Shown: piece after piece, positions 53,023-60,833 of the stretch
Layout of the letters: every line of letters starts with the position of its first letter
How positions within the stretch are numbered: position 1 is the first letter of the stretch
From: Bowmanella pacifica
GTDB lineage: Bacteria > Pseudomonadota > Gammaproteobacteria > Enterobacterales > Alteromonadaceae
Length of the DNA stretch: 64,000 bases
Assembly: GCF_014645355.1 (NCBI RefSeq)
Contig: NZ_BMLS01000003.1
Location: 1 to 64,000 of the forward strand
Direction: 5' to 3'
Notes under the pieces: generated by a model
Database searches by the model: none
The model's input: the letters and a program-made list of their open reading frames with translations, nothing else
What the model was told of the DNA's origin: nothing
Program-made: the position numbers and the translations under genes

Positions 53023-53271
53023 ATGAGACAGCTTATCTTGCTTTTGACACTTCTGAGCCTTAGCGCTTGCTCTAAGTTAACCCTGTCCAACTATGACCAA
53101 CTCAAAGCGGGAATGAGTTACCGAGAGGTGATGGATATTCTTGGTAACGCCGATCATTGTGAGGATCTGGTGGCCAACCGGGAGTGTATCTGGGGTAACA
53201 GGGATGGGCGCCATATTCAGGTAAACTTTGTTGCCGGTGCAGCGGTCTATTTTAATCAAAATGGCCTGTAG
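53023..53271 (+). CDS. small lipoprotein, SmpA/BLIP-like fold (DUF3862-type)
   Basis: 82 residues from ATG 53023, which has AAAGGA 6 nt upstream; longer readings (52981 or 53017) fit worse. A lipoprotein signal ends LSLSAC. The rest (YDQLKAGMSYREVMDILGNA, DHCEDL, CIWGNRDGRHIQVNFVAGAA) has the pattern of DUF3862/SmpA-like domains. The GMSYREVMDILG element is typical of BamE-like folds. Function unknown. Confidence 0.78.
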   Translation: MRQLILLLTLLSLSACSKLTLSNYDQLKAGMSYREVMDILGNADHCEDLVANRECIWGNRDGRHIQVNFVAGAAVYFNQNGL

Positions 53272-53366
53272 CTTCGCTGCTTATCAGCATCGAGCTAACT
53301 TAAGTTCATACTTGGTTCAGGCTAAAACGCCATACTGGCATCAGTTTCATTCACTAAGGAATTTGC

Positions 53367-54047
53367 ATGAAAAAATTGATTGCTGTATTGCTGTTGGCTG
53401 GTGCATCTATGTCTGCGGTAGCGCAAGAGCAGGAAAATGCTATCAGTGTGGTGGGTCAGTCTAACGTAAGTGCGGTGCCGGATTTGTTCCAGTTCAGCCT
53501 GTATGTTGAGGAAAAGGGCCCGGTTGTGGCCAAACTCAATAGCGAGGTGAGCGACAAAACCAGTAAGCTGGTGAACTTTTTGCTTAAGCAGGGCGTGAAA
53601 GAGAAGGATATTCAATCCTTACATGTTCAGCTCTATCCTTGGTACGAACACTCAGATAAGGGCTCCGAGCAAAAAGGCTTCGTACTGGCCAGGCAGATTC
53701 GGGTCAGTCTGAGAGAACTCAATTTGTACGATAAAGTGCTCGACGGCGTGTTGAAACTAGGTGCGACCCGTATCGACGGCTTTCAACATAATGTCGAGAA
53801 TCAGCAAGATCTTTATCTTAGTGCCTTAGAGCTGGCAGTGAAAAATGCCGAGTTGCGTGCCGAGAAGTTGGCAGCCAGTTTGGGTGCCAAGGTAGGCAAG
53901 GTGCTTTCCATCAATGAAGCGTCCAGCTATCGACCTTCTCCGGTTATGCTAGAGTCTCGTATGATGATGAAAGATGCGTCCGGTAGCATGGCGGGTGAGA
54001 TGAATATCAACGCCCAGGTGCAAGTGAAGTTTGAGTTAATTCAATGA
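53367..54047 (+). CDS. SIMPL-domain (DUF541) periplasmic protein
   Basis: 226 residues with a signal peptide (KKLIAVLLLAGASMSAVAQ) and a SIMPL/DUF541 domain: NAISVVGQSNVSAVPDLFQF, VSDKTSKLVNFLLKQGVKEK, then the late AALEQAVKNA-like ALELAVKNAELRAEKLAASL. E. coli YggE is the best-known member, linked to oxidative stress tolerance; the biochemical role is unclear. It has its own terminator, so it is probably monocistronic. Confidence 0.9.
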   Translation: MKKLIAVLLLAGASMSAVAQEQENAISVVGQSNVSAVPDLFQFSLYVEEKGPVVAKLNSEVSDKTSKLVNFLLKQGVKEKDIQSLHVQLYPWYEHSDKGSEQKGFVLARQIRVSLRELNLYDKVLDGVLKLGATRIDGFQHNVENQQDLYLSALELAVKNAELRAEKLAASLGAKVGKVLSINEASSYRPSPVMLESRMMMKDASGSMAGEMNINAQVQVKFELIQ

Positions 54048-54066
54048 AACTGTGAAGAACAAAGAC

Positions 54067-54095
54067 AAGGGGCTGATTCAGCCCCTTTCTTATTT
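54067..54095 (+). terminator. intrinsic terminator after the SIMPL gene
   Basis: A 9-bp stem AAGGGGCTG/CAGCCCCTT (54067-54087) with a 3-nt loop is followed by TCTTATTT. Confidence 0.8.
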
Positions 54096-54180
54096 GTGCA
54101 TAAGTGTTGCAAGAAAGGGGTTTTAATTTGGCAGGTTTAGCAGTACCTTGTGCGGCCTTGTACAAGAGTTTTCTCAGACC

Positions 54181-54645
54181 ATGCCAAAGATTAAATCAGA
54201 ACTCTACCGGGAAGTCGTTCAGCAGGCCCAAGGACTGATGAACGGAGAAAGGGATTTGATTGCTAACTTAGCCAACCTCAGTGCCTTGTTGTGGATGCAT
54301 TTGCCCGATATAAATTGGGCGGGTTTCTATTTGCGCCAAGATGATGAATTGGTGTTAGGGCCGTTCCAGGGTAAGCCTGCTTGTGTACGTATCCCCATGG
54401 GGAGAGGCGTATGCGGGACGGCAGCCAAGCTACAGCAGCCTCAATTGGTGCAAGATGTGCATCAGTTCGAAGGACATATCGCTTGTGACGCGGCATCTAA
54501 TTCAGAAGTCGTTCTACCTTTTTATCTCAACGGACAACTTGCTGGCGTGTTGGATATTGACAGTCCCAGCCTGGCCCGTTTTGATCAGGACGACCTAGAA
54601 GGGTTACAGCAAGTCGTTCTTGCGCTGCAGGATGCCATGGCGTGA
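54181..54645 (+). CDS. msrC: free methionine-(R)-sulfoxide reductase, GAF type
   Basis: 154 residues from ATG 54181 (MPKIKSELYREVV); a TTG reading from 54148 is less likely. The GAF-domain enzyme reduces free Met-R-sulfoxide. Three cysteines, C68, C78 and C102, have exactly the spacing of Cys84/94/118 in E. coli MsrC, with the motifs GRGVCGTAA and HIACDAASNSE. The C-terminal VLDIDSPSLARFDQDDLEGL is also typical. It overlaps the next gene by 4 bp. Confidence 0.93.
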   Translation: MPKIKSELYREVVQQAQGLMNGERDLIANLANLSALLWMHLPDINWAGFYLRQDDELVLGPFQGKPACVRIPMGRGVCGTAAKLQQPQLVQDVHQFEGHIACDAASNSEVVLPFYLNGQLAGVLDIDSPSLARFDQDDLEGLQQVVLALQDAMA

Positions 54646-54935
54646 AGTCAATGATAGATATCCATGTGGTATTGGCTACACCGGCCGACATGGAATTTTG
54701 GGATGAGCAGGCAGGTGAAGCAGCAGATCGACTCAATGAGCTGTTGCACTATCTGTATGCACAAGCCGATGAAGATATTGATACGCATCAGCTTGAACTG
54801 ATGATGCAACATATCTGGGAAACCTGGTATCAGGATCAGTATTTATTAGATATAGACGAGCAGGAGCTTTACGACTGGGTTGACCAACTAATGGCAACTT
54901 GGGATGATGAGCACCCTGGCGCACACTTAGATTAA
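54642..54935 (+). CDS. acidic hypothetical protein between msrC and proQ
   Basis: 97-residue, strongly acidic, aromatic-rich protein (IWETWYQDQYLLDIDEQELY, then DWVDQLMATWDDEHPGAH). I do not recognise the family. The GTG at 54642 overlaps the msrC stop (GTGA) and has AGGA 9 nt upstream; an ATG at 54651 is an alternative. No signal peptide or membrane helix is seen. Tight packing between msrC and proQ (17 nt to proQ) argues that it is a real gene. The acidic surface could suit binding a basic partner, but this is speculation. Confidence 0.7.
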   Translation: MKSMIDIHVVLATPADMEFWDEQAGEAADRLNELLHYLYAQADEDIDTHQLELMMQHIWETWYQDQYLLDIDEQELYDWVDQLMATWDDEHPGAHLD

Positions 54936-54952
54936 CCGTTAGAAATAAGCGA

Positions 54953-55648
54953 ATGGATAGCCCACAGAAGTTTTCAAACAGCAAAGACGTCATCAGTTTC
55001 TTGGCTGACACCTTTCCCGCCTGCTTCAGCCTCGAAGGCCAGGCTAAACCCCTTAAAGTTGGTATTTTTCAAGATCTCGTTGAGCGTCTGGAAAATGACG
55101 AAAGGGTAAGTAAAACCTTGTTGCGTGCATCGTTACGCCACTACACCAGCAGTTGGCGTTATTTGCACGCTGTTGTGGAAGGGGCGCATCGAGTTGACCT
55201 TGATGGCAATCAAGATGCCGTTATTGAGAAACAGCACGCAGAACATGCACAGCAGCAATTGGCGGAAAGCAAGCAACGCGTTGCCGACAAACGTAAAGAG
55301 CAGGCCAAAAATCGTCAGGATGCAAAACCTCGTTACAAAAAGCCTGCTGGCAACAAAAACGACCACAACCCTGAAAAACCGGGGGCTGAACAGAGTAAAT
55401 CTGCCGGCAGAAACGGTGTTCAGGGAACTAATTCCTCTCAGAGTAAACCAATTAAGCGACCACCACCGGAAAAATTGAGCGATACTGATCTGGTGGCAGG
55501 TACGCAAGTAACAGTAAAAATTGGTAAAACTCCAATGCCGGGTACTATTAATGAAGTTGGCAAAGACGGTGTACATGTCCAGTTGAACTCAGGCATGGTT
55601 GTTAAAGTACCGGCCGACAGCCTGAGATTGGCTCGTCCCAAGAGGTAA
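54953..55648 (+). CDS. proQ: ProQ, RNA chaperone (FinO domain)
   Basis: 231 residues. The N-terminal FinO/ProQ domain includes SKDVISFLADTFPACFSLEG, QAKPLKVGIFQDLVERLEND and LRASLRHYTSSWRYLHAVVE. A long Lys/Gln/Asn-rich disordered linker follows (residues about 95-180). The C-terminal Tudor-like domain is DLVAGTQVTVKIGKTPMPGT and VHVQLNSGMVVKVPADSL. ProQ binds structured sRNAs and mRNA 3' ends. It is directly upstream of prc (3-nt gap), the same order as in E. coli. Confidence 0.97.
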   Translation: MDSPQKFSNSKDVISFLADTFPACFSLEGQAKPLKVGIFQDLVERLENDERVSKTLLRASLRHYTSSWRYLHAVVEGAHRVDLDGNQDAVIEKQHAEHAQQQLAESKQRVADKRKEQAKNRQDAKPRYKKPAGNKNDHNPEKPGAEQSKSAGRNGVQGTNSSQSKPIKRPPPEKLSDTDLVAGTQVTVKIGKTPMPGTINEVGKDGVHVQLNSGMVVKVPADSLRLARPKR

Positions 55649-55651
55649 AAT

Positions 55652-57694
55652 ATGAAAAATGCGATTCAGGTTTCAGTGGCTGCAGCTTTGCTGGCAGCAA
55701 GTTATGGCGCAGGCGCGGTAGCTACTACCCCCAGTGCCCATGATTTACCAACTTTGGAGCAGGAATCGCAGCATGCGGTAGCAACGAAGCGAATATCTTC
55801 GTTGTTTACCCGTGCGCACTATAAAGAAATTGAGCTCAATGATGCCCTGTCAGGGCGGGTGTATGATCGATTTCTGAAGGCTTTAGATCCCAATAAAAAT
55901 GTATTTACCGCAGCAGATGTCGCGGCGTTGGAAAAGTATCGCCAGAGTTTTGATGATGCACTGGAGCGCGGGCAACTGGTTGGGGCGTATGACATCTATC
56001 AGCAAAATCTCAAGCGTCGTGTTGAACGTTACGAATATGCGTTGTCGTTGCTGGAAGGTAGCTTTGATTTCGAAAAAGCCGGTGATGTACTCGAGTTCAA
56101 TCGTGAAGATGCGGATTGGCCGAAAGACATTGCCGAGCTCAACGAGCTTTGGCGTCAGCGAGTTAAATACGATGCCTTAAATCTAAAAATGGCAGGTAAA
56201 GACGACGCGGGTATCAAGGACCTGCTCAATAAACGCTACGAGCGCGCCATTAAACGTTTGCAGCAGACTGAGAGTGAAGACGTCTTCCAGACCTTAATGA
56301 ATTCCTTTGCCCGGACCATTGAGGCCCATACCAGTTATTTATCGCCGCGCAATGCCGAACGTTTCCAGATGGATATGAATCTGTCTTTTGAAGGGATCGG
56401 TGCGGTATTACAGTCGTTGGATGACCATACCGTAATCCGTTCTGTCGTACCTGGCGGACCGGCTGACTTGTCGAAACAAATTAAACCTGAAGACCGCATT
56501 ATTGGTGTGGCGCAGGATGATGAAGAGTTTGTTGATGTCGTGGGCTGGCGCTTGGACGAAGTGGTGGATCTAATTAAAGGTCCCAAGGGCAGTATTGTCA
56601 GGTTACAAGTGCTTAAAGGGACGGCATCAGACAGCGCGGCACCGGAAGTTGTCAGCCTGACCCGCGATAAGATTAAGCTTGAAGACCGGGCGGCCAAGTC
56701 AGAAGTCTATGTGCCTGAGTCTGGTCCGAATAAAGGTCAGAAACTTGGGGTGATTTCTATTCCCTCTTTTTACAATAACTTACATGAAGATGTACGTAAG
56801 GAATTAGATTCACTTAAGAGTGAGAACGTTGAAGGCGTGATTGTTGATTTACGTGGCAACGGCGGCGGTTCGTTATCAGAAGCGACGCAGTTGACCGGCT
56901 TGTTTATTGACAAAGGACCTGTGGTACAGATTCGGGATAGTGCCGGTCGTATCCGTGAAGAGCGGGATAACGATGGTATTGTTTACTATGATGGGCCATT
57001 AACCGTATTGGTTGACCGATACAGCGCCTCAGCCTCTGAGATTTTTGCTGCGGCGATGCAGGATTACGGACGTGCCTTGATAGTCGGAGAGCAAACCTTC
57101 GGTAAAGGGACGGTACAACAGCATCGCGGCCTCGGCCGAATTTATGACTTGTACGATAATCCTTTAGGTAGCGTGCAGATCACTATTGCAAAGTTCTATC
57201 GTATCAACGGTGGTAGTACGCAACACAAAGGGGTTGTACCTGATGTGTTGTTCCCTTCAGCGGTAGAGCCGTCCGAATGGGGCGAAAGCCGTGAAGAAAA
57301 CGCGCTTCCCTGGGATAGTATCCAGCGTGCTAACTACACTACCTTTGGTGAAACAGGCTCAACGGTACGTGAAGTGACAGACAAACATGCAGCGCGTATT
57401 CAACAGGATCCCGAGTTCGCCTATATTCTGGAAGACATCAGTGAATATCGTGCGCGTAAGGATGATAAAACCATTTCGCTGGTTGAATCTGAGCGACGCA
57501 AAGAGAAGCAGGATAACGAGCAGAAAGCCTTAGCCCGGGCAAATGAACGCTTAACCCGGATGGGACTGGCCAAGGTGGAAAATCTGGATGATTTACCAGA
57601 AGCGCTGGATGAGCTTGATCCGATTCTCGATGAAGCGGCCGCCATTACCTACGATGTAGTAGGGACCGGCAAATACGCGATTCGTAGCAAGTAA
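55652..57694 (+). CDS. prc: Prc, carboxy-terminal (tail-specific) processing protease
   Basis: 680-residue periplasmic S41 protease with a signal peptide (cleavage near AVA, about residue 24). The helical N-domain is followed by a PDZ domain (residues about 240-330: LSFEGIGAVLQSLDDHTVIR and SVVPGGPADLSKQIKPEDRI). In the protease core the Ser in DRYSASASEIFAAAMQ (about S460) and the Lys in GEQTFGKGTVQQ (K485) are 25 residues apart, as in E. coli Prc. It trims C-termini of envelope proteins including penicillin-binding protein 3 in E. coli. Confidence 0.97.
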   Translation: MKNAIQVSVAAALLAASYGAGAVATTPSAHDLPTLEQESQHAVATKRISSLFTRAHYKEIELNDALSGRVYDRFLKALDPNKNVFTAADVAALEKYRQSFDDALERGQLVGAYDIYQQNLKRRVERYEYALSLLEGSFDFEKAGDVLEFNREDADWPKDIAELNELWRQRVKYDALNLKMAGKDDAGIKDLLNKRYERAIKRLQQTESEDVFQTLMNSFARTIEAHTSYLSPRNAERFQMDMNLSFEGIGAVLQSLDDHTVIRSVVPGGPADLSKQIKPEDRIIGVAQDDEEFVDVVGWRLDEVVDLIKGPKGSIVRLQVLKGTASDSAAPEVVSLTRDKIKLEDRAAKSEVYVPESGPNKGQKLGVISIPSFYNNLHEDVRKELDSLKSENVEGVIVDLRGNGGGSLSEATQLTGLFIDKGPVVQIRDSAGRIREERDNDGIVYYDGPLTVLVDRYSASASEIFAAAMQDYGRALIVGEQTFGKGTVQQHRGLGRIYDLYDNPLGSVQITIAKFYRINGGSTQHKGVVPDVLFPSAVEPSEWGESREENALPWDSIQRANYTTFGETGSTVREVTDKHAARIQQDPEFAYILEDISEYRARKDDKTISLVESERRKEKQDNEQKALARANERLTRMGLAKVENLDDLPEALDELDPILDEAAAITYDVVGTGKYAIRSK

Positions 57695-57715
57695 TTAATA
57701 AACACATTTCACTAT

Positions 57716-57744
57716 CAGGGCTATGTCATCATAGCCCTGTTTTT
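57716..57744 (+). terminator. intrinsic terminator after prc
   Basis: A perfect 10-bp stem CAGGGCTATG/CATAGCCCTG with a TCAT loop (57716-57739) is followed by five T. It ends the msrC-proQ-prc transcript. Confidence 0.92.
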
Positions 57745-57783
57745 ATCTAGGTGATGCACAAAAATAGCCTAACAGGCGAAGTA

Positions 57784-57815
57784 CAGCAGACATCAGAAAC
57801 CCCTGAGTCTGGCTG
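57784..57815 (+). promoter_or_regulatory. stable hairpin in the leader of the NSS transporter
   Basis: CAGC-AGAC-a-TCAG pairs with CTGA-GTCT-g-GCTG around a 6-nt loop (57784-57815), about 45 nt before the start codon. It matches no riboswitch I can recognise. It could be a leader regulatory or stability element. Confidence 0.35.
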
Positions 57816-57858
57816 CTAAACGACAGAAAAGACAATAACAATAACGAAGGTTTGAAAG

Positions 57859-59193
57859 ATGAGTGTAAGAGGGGAATTTTCTTCCAGGCTCGGGTTTATC
57901 CTAGCTGCGGCAGGCTCTGCTGTCGGGCTTGGGAATATCTGGGGCTTTCCAACTCAGGTCGCCAGCAACGGCGGTGCGGCTTTTGTACTGGTTTATATGA
58001 TTCTGGCCTTTGTATTGGCCTACCCGGTACTGATGGCAGAACTCTTAATAGGACGTTCCACACGTTCCAATATGGTGGATGCGCTAGGCCGCATTTCCGG
58101 TCATTGGCTTGGGCGGGCTACGGGTATATGGGGCATTGTTACCGTCTCCTTGATCCTGGCGTTTTATGCCATCGTAGGTGGATGGATGCTGGCTTATGGA
58201 CTTGAAGCCCTGGCCAATATAACCGGCTTTACCCAATTCGCCAGTTGGCTCACCGAGTTTTCTACCCCTCGTAATCTGATTTGTTGCGGTTTGTTTATGT
58301 TGCTAACGGCCGGCATAGTGACAGGTGGTGTCAGCAAAGGTATCGAAAAATGGTCGGTACGCCTGATGCCCACTTTGTTTGTCATTATCATGCTACTTAT
58401 TGGTTATGTAATGACGCTGGACGGCGCTATGCAAGGACTTAAGGTTTACCTGGTGCCTGATTTCTCTAAAGTCTGGAGTCCTGATCTATTGATCAGCGCC
58501 ATGGGGCAAGCGTTTTTCTCTATGTCCTTAGGGGTAGGGACCATGTTGGTGTACGGTTCCTATGTCGGACGCCATGAAAAGCTCCCCAGCTTAGGGGCTT
58601 CGGTGGCCCTAGTCGATATTGGCGTGGCGATTTTAGCTGGCTTACTGATTATTCCTGCCATGTATGTGGCGCTGCATAATGGTGTACAAATCTTTTCCGA
58701 CGCTGGCGAGCTAATTGACGGTGATACCCTGATATTTACCGTGTTACCCGCCTTGTTCGACACTATGGGTGCCGCTGGCAATGCGGTGGCCCTGGCGTTC
58801 TTTGCACTGATGATCATTGCCGCCCTGACATCCTCTATTTCCATGCTTGAAGTGCCGGTAGCCTATGTGGTGGAAAACAAAGGAATTGAACGTCGCCGGG
58901 CGGTGTGGATTATTGCCGCCGGTATTTTCATTTGCAGTGTGGTTATTGCACTGAATTTTGGCGCATTGTTTGGTTTAGTGATTTCACTTACCACCGAATA
59001 CAGCCAGCCCTTACTTGGCATGGTGTTATGCATCTTCGCCGGCTGGGTGTGGAAACGAAACGAGATCCTCAAAGAGTTGCAAGCCAGTGACCCTCAGGCA
59101 CATCAAGGACTGTTCTGGAAGATTTGGCCTTGGTATGTGCGCTTTGTTTGTCCGGTAATCATCATTTTGATGTTCTATCGCTCGATACAATAG
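57859..59193 (+). CDS. sodium-dependent transporter, NSS (SLC6-like) family
   Basis: 444-residue polytopic protein with about eleven membrane helices. The NSS N-terminal signature is FSSRLGFILAAAGSAVGLGN followed by IWGFPTQVASNGGAAFVLVY, in which unwound helix 1 binds Na+ and the substrate carboxylate. Helix 6 region: FFSMSLGVGTMLVYGSY. Bacterial NSS members import amino acids with Na+; the exact substrate is not readable. It is followed at 105 nt by an NhaC-type antiporter gene on the same strand. Confidence 0.93.
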   Translation: MSVRGEFSSRLGFILAAAGSAVGLGNIWGFPTQVASNGGAAFVLVYMILAFVLAYPVLMAELLIGRSTRSNMVDALGRISGHWLGRATGIWGIVTVSLILAFYAIVGGWMLAYGLEALANITGFTQFASWLTEFSTPRNLICCGLFMLLTAGIVTGGVSKGIEKWSVRLMPTLFVIIMLLIGYVMTLDGAMQGLKVYLVPDFSKVWSPDLLISAMGQAFFSMSLGVGTMLVYGSYVGRHEKLPSLGASVALVDIGVAILAGLLIIPAMYVALHNGVQIFSDAGELIDGDTLIFTVLPALFDTMGAAGNAVALAFFALMIIAALTSSISMLEVPVAYVVENKGIERRRAVWIIAAGIFICSVVIALNFGALFGLVISLTTEYSQPLLGMVLCIFAGWVWKRNEILKELQASDPQAHQGLFWKIWPWYVRFVCPVIIILMFYRSIQ

Positions 59194-59297
59194 AATCACC
59201 TTCTCTGTAAATGTTGAACGGCGGTGCCTATAAGCCGCCTGTTTATCCGGTCGCTGCAGACTAAAGTCTGTGCTGGATGCTTGGAGTAATTATTAAA

Positions 59298-60752
59298 ATG
59301 TCAAACCCAAGACAACCCTCATTACTTGACGCCATGATCCCTATCGTGGTGTTGGTTGGTTTACTGGCGTCGTCGGTAATCCTGTTCTCCGATAACTCGT
59401 CATACGGCCCCAACCAGATTGCATTGTTGATCGCCATGGGGATTGCCGCCTTGATTGGGATCAAAAATGGCTACAGTTGGCGGGAAATTGAAGCCGGAAT
59501 CGTGCATGGCATCTCCTTGTCTCTTGGAGCCGTGCTGATTTTGTTGGCCGTGGGCTCTTTGATTGGTACCTGGCTGTTGGCCGGCACCGTGCCCACGCTT
59601 ATATACTACGGCCTGGAACTACTGAGTCCATCGGTGTTTTACGCCGCCAGTTGCCTGATTTGTGCCATCGTGGCCATGAGTATTGGCAGCTCCTGGACAA
59701 CGGCAGCAACGGTAGGGGTAGCGTTGATGGGGGTGTCCAACGGGATGGGCATGTCTGAAGCCGTGACCGCCGGCGCTGTGGTGTCAGGGGCCTATTTCGG
59801 CGATAAAGTCTCCCCGCTTTCTGAGACAACTAACCTGGCACCTGCGGTCGCGGGTACCGAGTTGTTTGAACATATCCGTTATATGCTTTGGACCACCATT
59901 CCCAGCTTCGTGATTGCTCTGGTGTTGTTTTTACTTATCGGTCTGAATGCCTCTGAGCAGGCGTCGATGGGAAAAATTCAGGAAATGCAGCAAATGCTGG
60001 CCAATAACTTTAATGTCGGACCACTCCTGCTTGTTCCTTTAATTGTTCTGCTAGTGCTGGCGATGCGGAAGGTCCCGGCGTTTCCGGCTGTTTCCATTGG
60101 TGCATTACTCGGCGGTGTATGGGCTGTGATTTTTCAGCCAGAACTGATTGCTAAACTCGCCACTGAGGGACGCGAAGGCTGGTTAGCCAATATCACTGTG
60201 GTGTGGCATGCCCTCTATGATGGGGTTAGTTTGGACACAGGTAATCCGGATATGAACGATTTGCTCAGTGGCGGCGGTATGTCGAGCATGTTAAACACTA
60301 TCTGGTTAATTATGTGTGCCTTATCCTTTGGGGCTGTGTTGGAAAAAACCGGTTTGTTGAAGCGTGCCGTATCCACCTTACTACATGGTGCAAAAACTGC
60401 CGGCGGCATGGTATCAAGAACAATTCTGACATGTTTTGGTACCAACTTGATATCGGCCGATCAGTATATGTCTATCGTTATGCCCGGTCGCATGTATAAA
60501 GATGAATTCGCCAAGCGCGGCCTGCATCAGTTGAACCTGTCACGCAGCCTGGAAGATGGCGGCACTATTACATCGCCGCTTATTCCCTGGAATACCTGTG
60601 GTGCTTATATGCACAGTGTTTTAAAAGTGGATCCGCTTAATTACCTGTTTTATGCATTCTTTAATTTGATAAGCCCGGTTTTGGCGATTATTTATGCCTA
60701 TCTGGGGATAAAAATACTGCGCATTCCCATGCCGCAGGAAAATAAAGCCTAA
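59298..60752 (+). CDS. nhaC: NhaC-family Na+/H+ antiporter
   Basis: 484 residues from ATG 59298 (MSNPRQPSLLDAMIPIVVLV), with GGAG 11 nt upstream; an ATG at 59277 adds seven residues without a ribosome site. It has about eleven membrane segments and the NhaC motifs SIGSSWTTAATVGVALMGVS, GAVVSGAYFGDKVSPLSETT and LEDGGTITSPLIPWNTCGAY. It extrudes Na+ against H+ (or exchanges organic anions in some members). Placed after a Na+-driven importer, which suggests sodium-cycle economy of a marine cell. Confidence 0.92.
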   Translation: MSNPRQPSLLDAMIPIVVLVGLLASSVILFSDNSSYGPNQIALLIAMGIAALIGIKNGYSWREIEAGIVHGISLSLGAVLILLAVGSLIGTWLLAGTVPTLIYYGLELLSPSVFYAASCLICAIVAMSIGSSWTTAATVGVALMGVSNGMGMSEAVTAGAVVSGAYFGDKVSPLSETTNLAPAVAGTELFEHIRYMLWTTIPSFVIALVLFLLIGLNASEQASMGKIQEMQQMLANNFNVGPLLLVPLIVLLVLAMRKVPAFPAVSIGALLGGVWAVIFQPELIAKLATEGREGWLANITVVWHALYDGVSLDTGNPDMNDLLSGGGMSSMLNTIWLIMCALSFGAVLEKTGLLKRAVSTLLHGAKTAGGMVSRTILTCFGTNLISADQYMSIVMPGRMYKDEFAKRGLHQLNLSRSLEDGGTITSPLIPWNTCGAYMHSVLKVDPLNYLFYAFFNLISPVLAIIYAYLGIKILRIPMPQENKA

Positions 60753-60767
60753 TCTTCGTTTACCATT

Positions 60768-60795
60768 AAACCTCCACCGATTTTGTGGAGGTTTT
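60768..60795 (+). terminator. intrinsic terminator after nhaC
   Basis: AAACCTCCAC (60768-60777) and GTGGAGGTTT (60785-60794) form a 10-bp stem with a 7-nt loop, ending in TTTT. Confidence 0.85.
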
Positions 60796-60833
60796 GCTAT
60801 TCTCTGTTGCAAATTTAGCGTTAAGGAGTCGTT

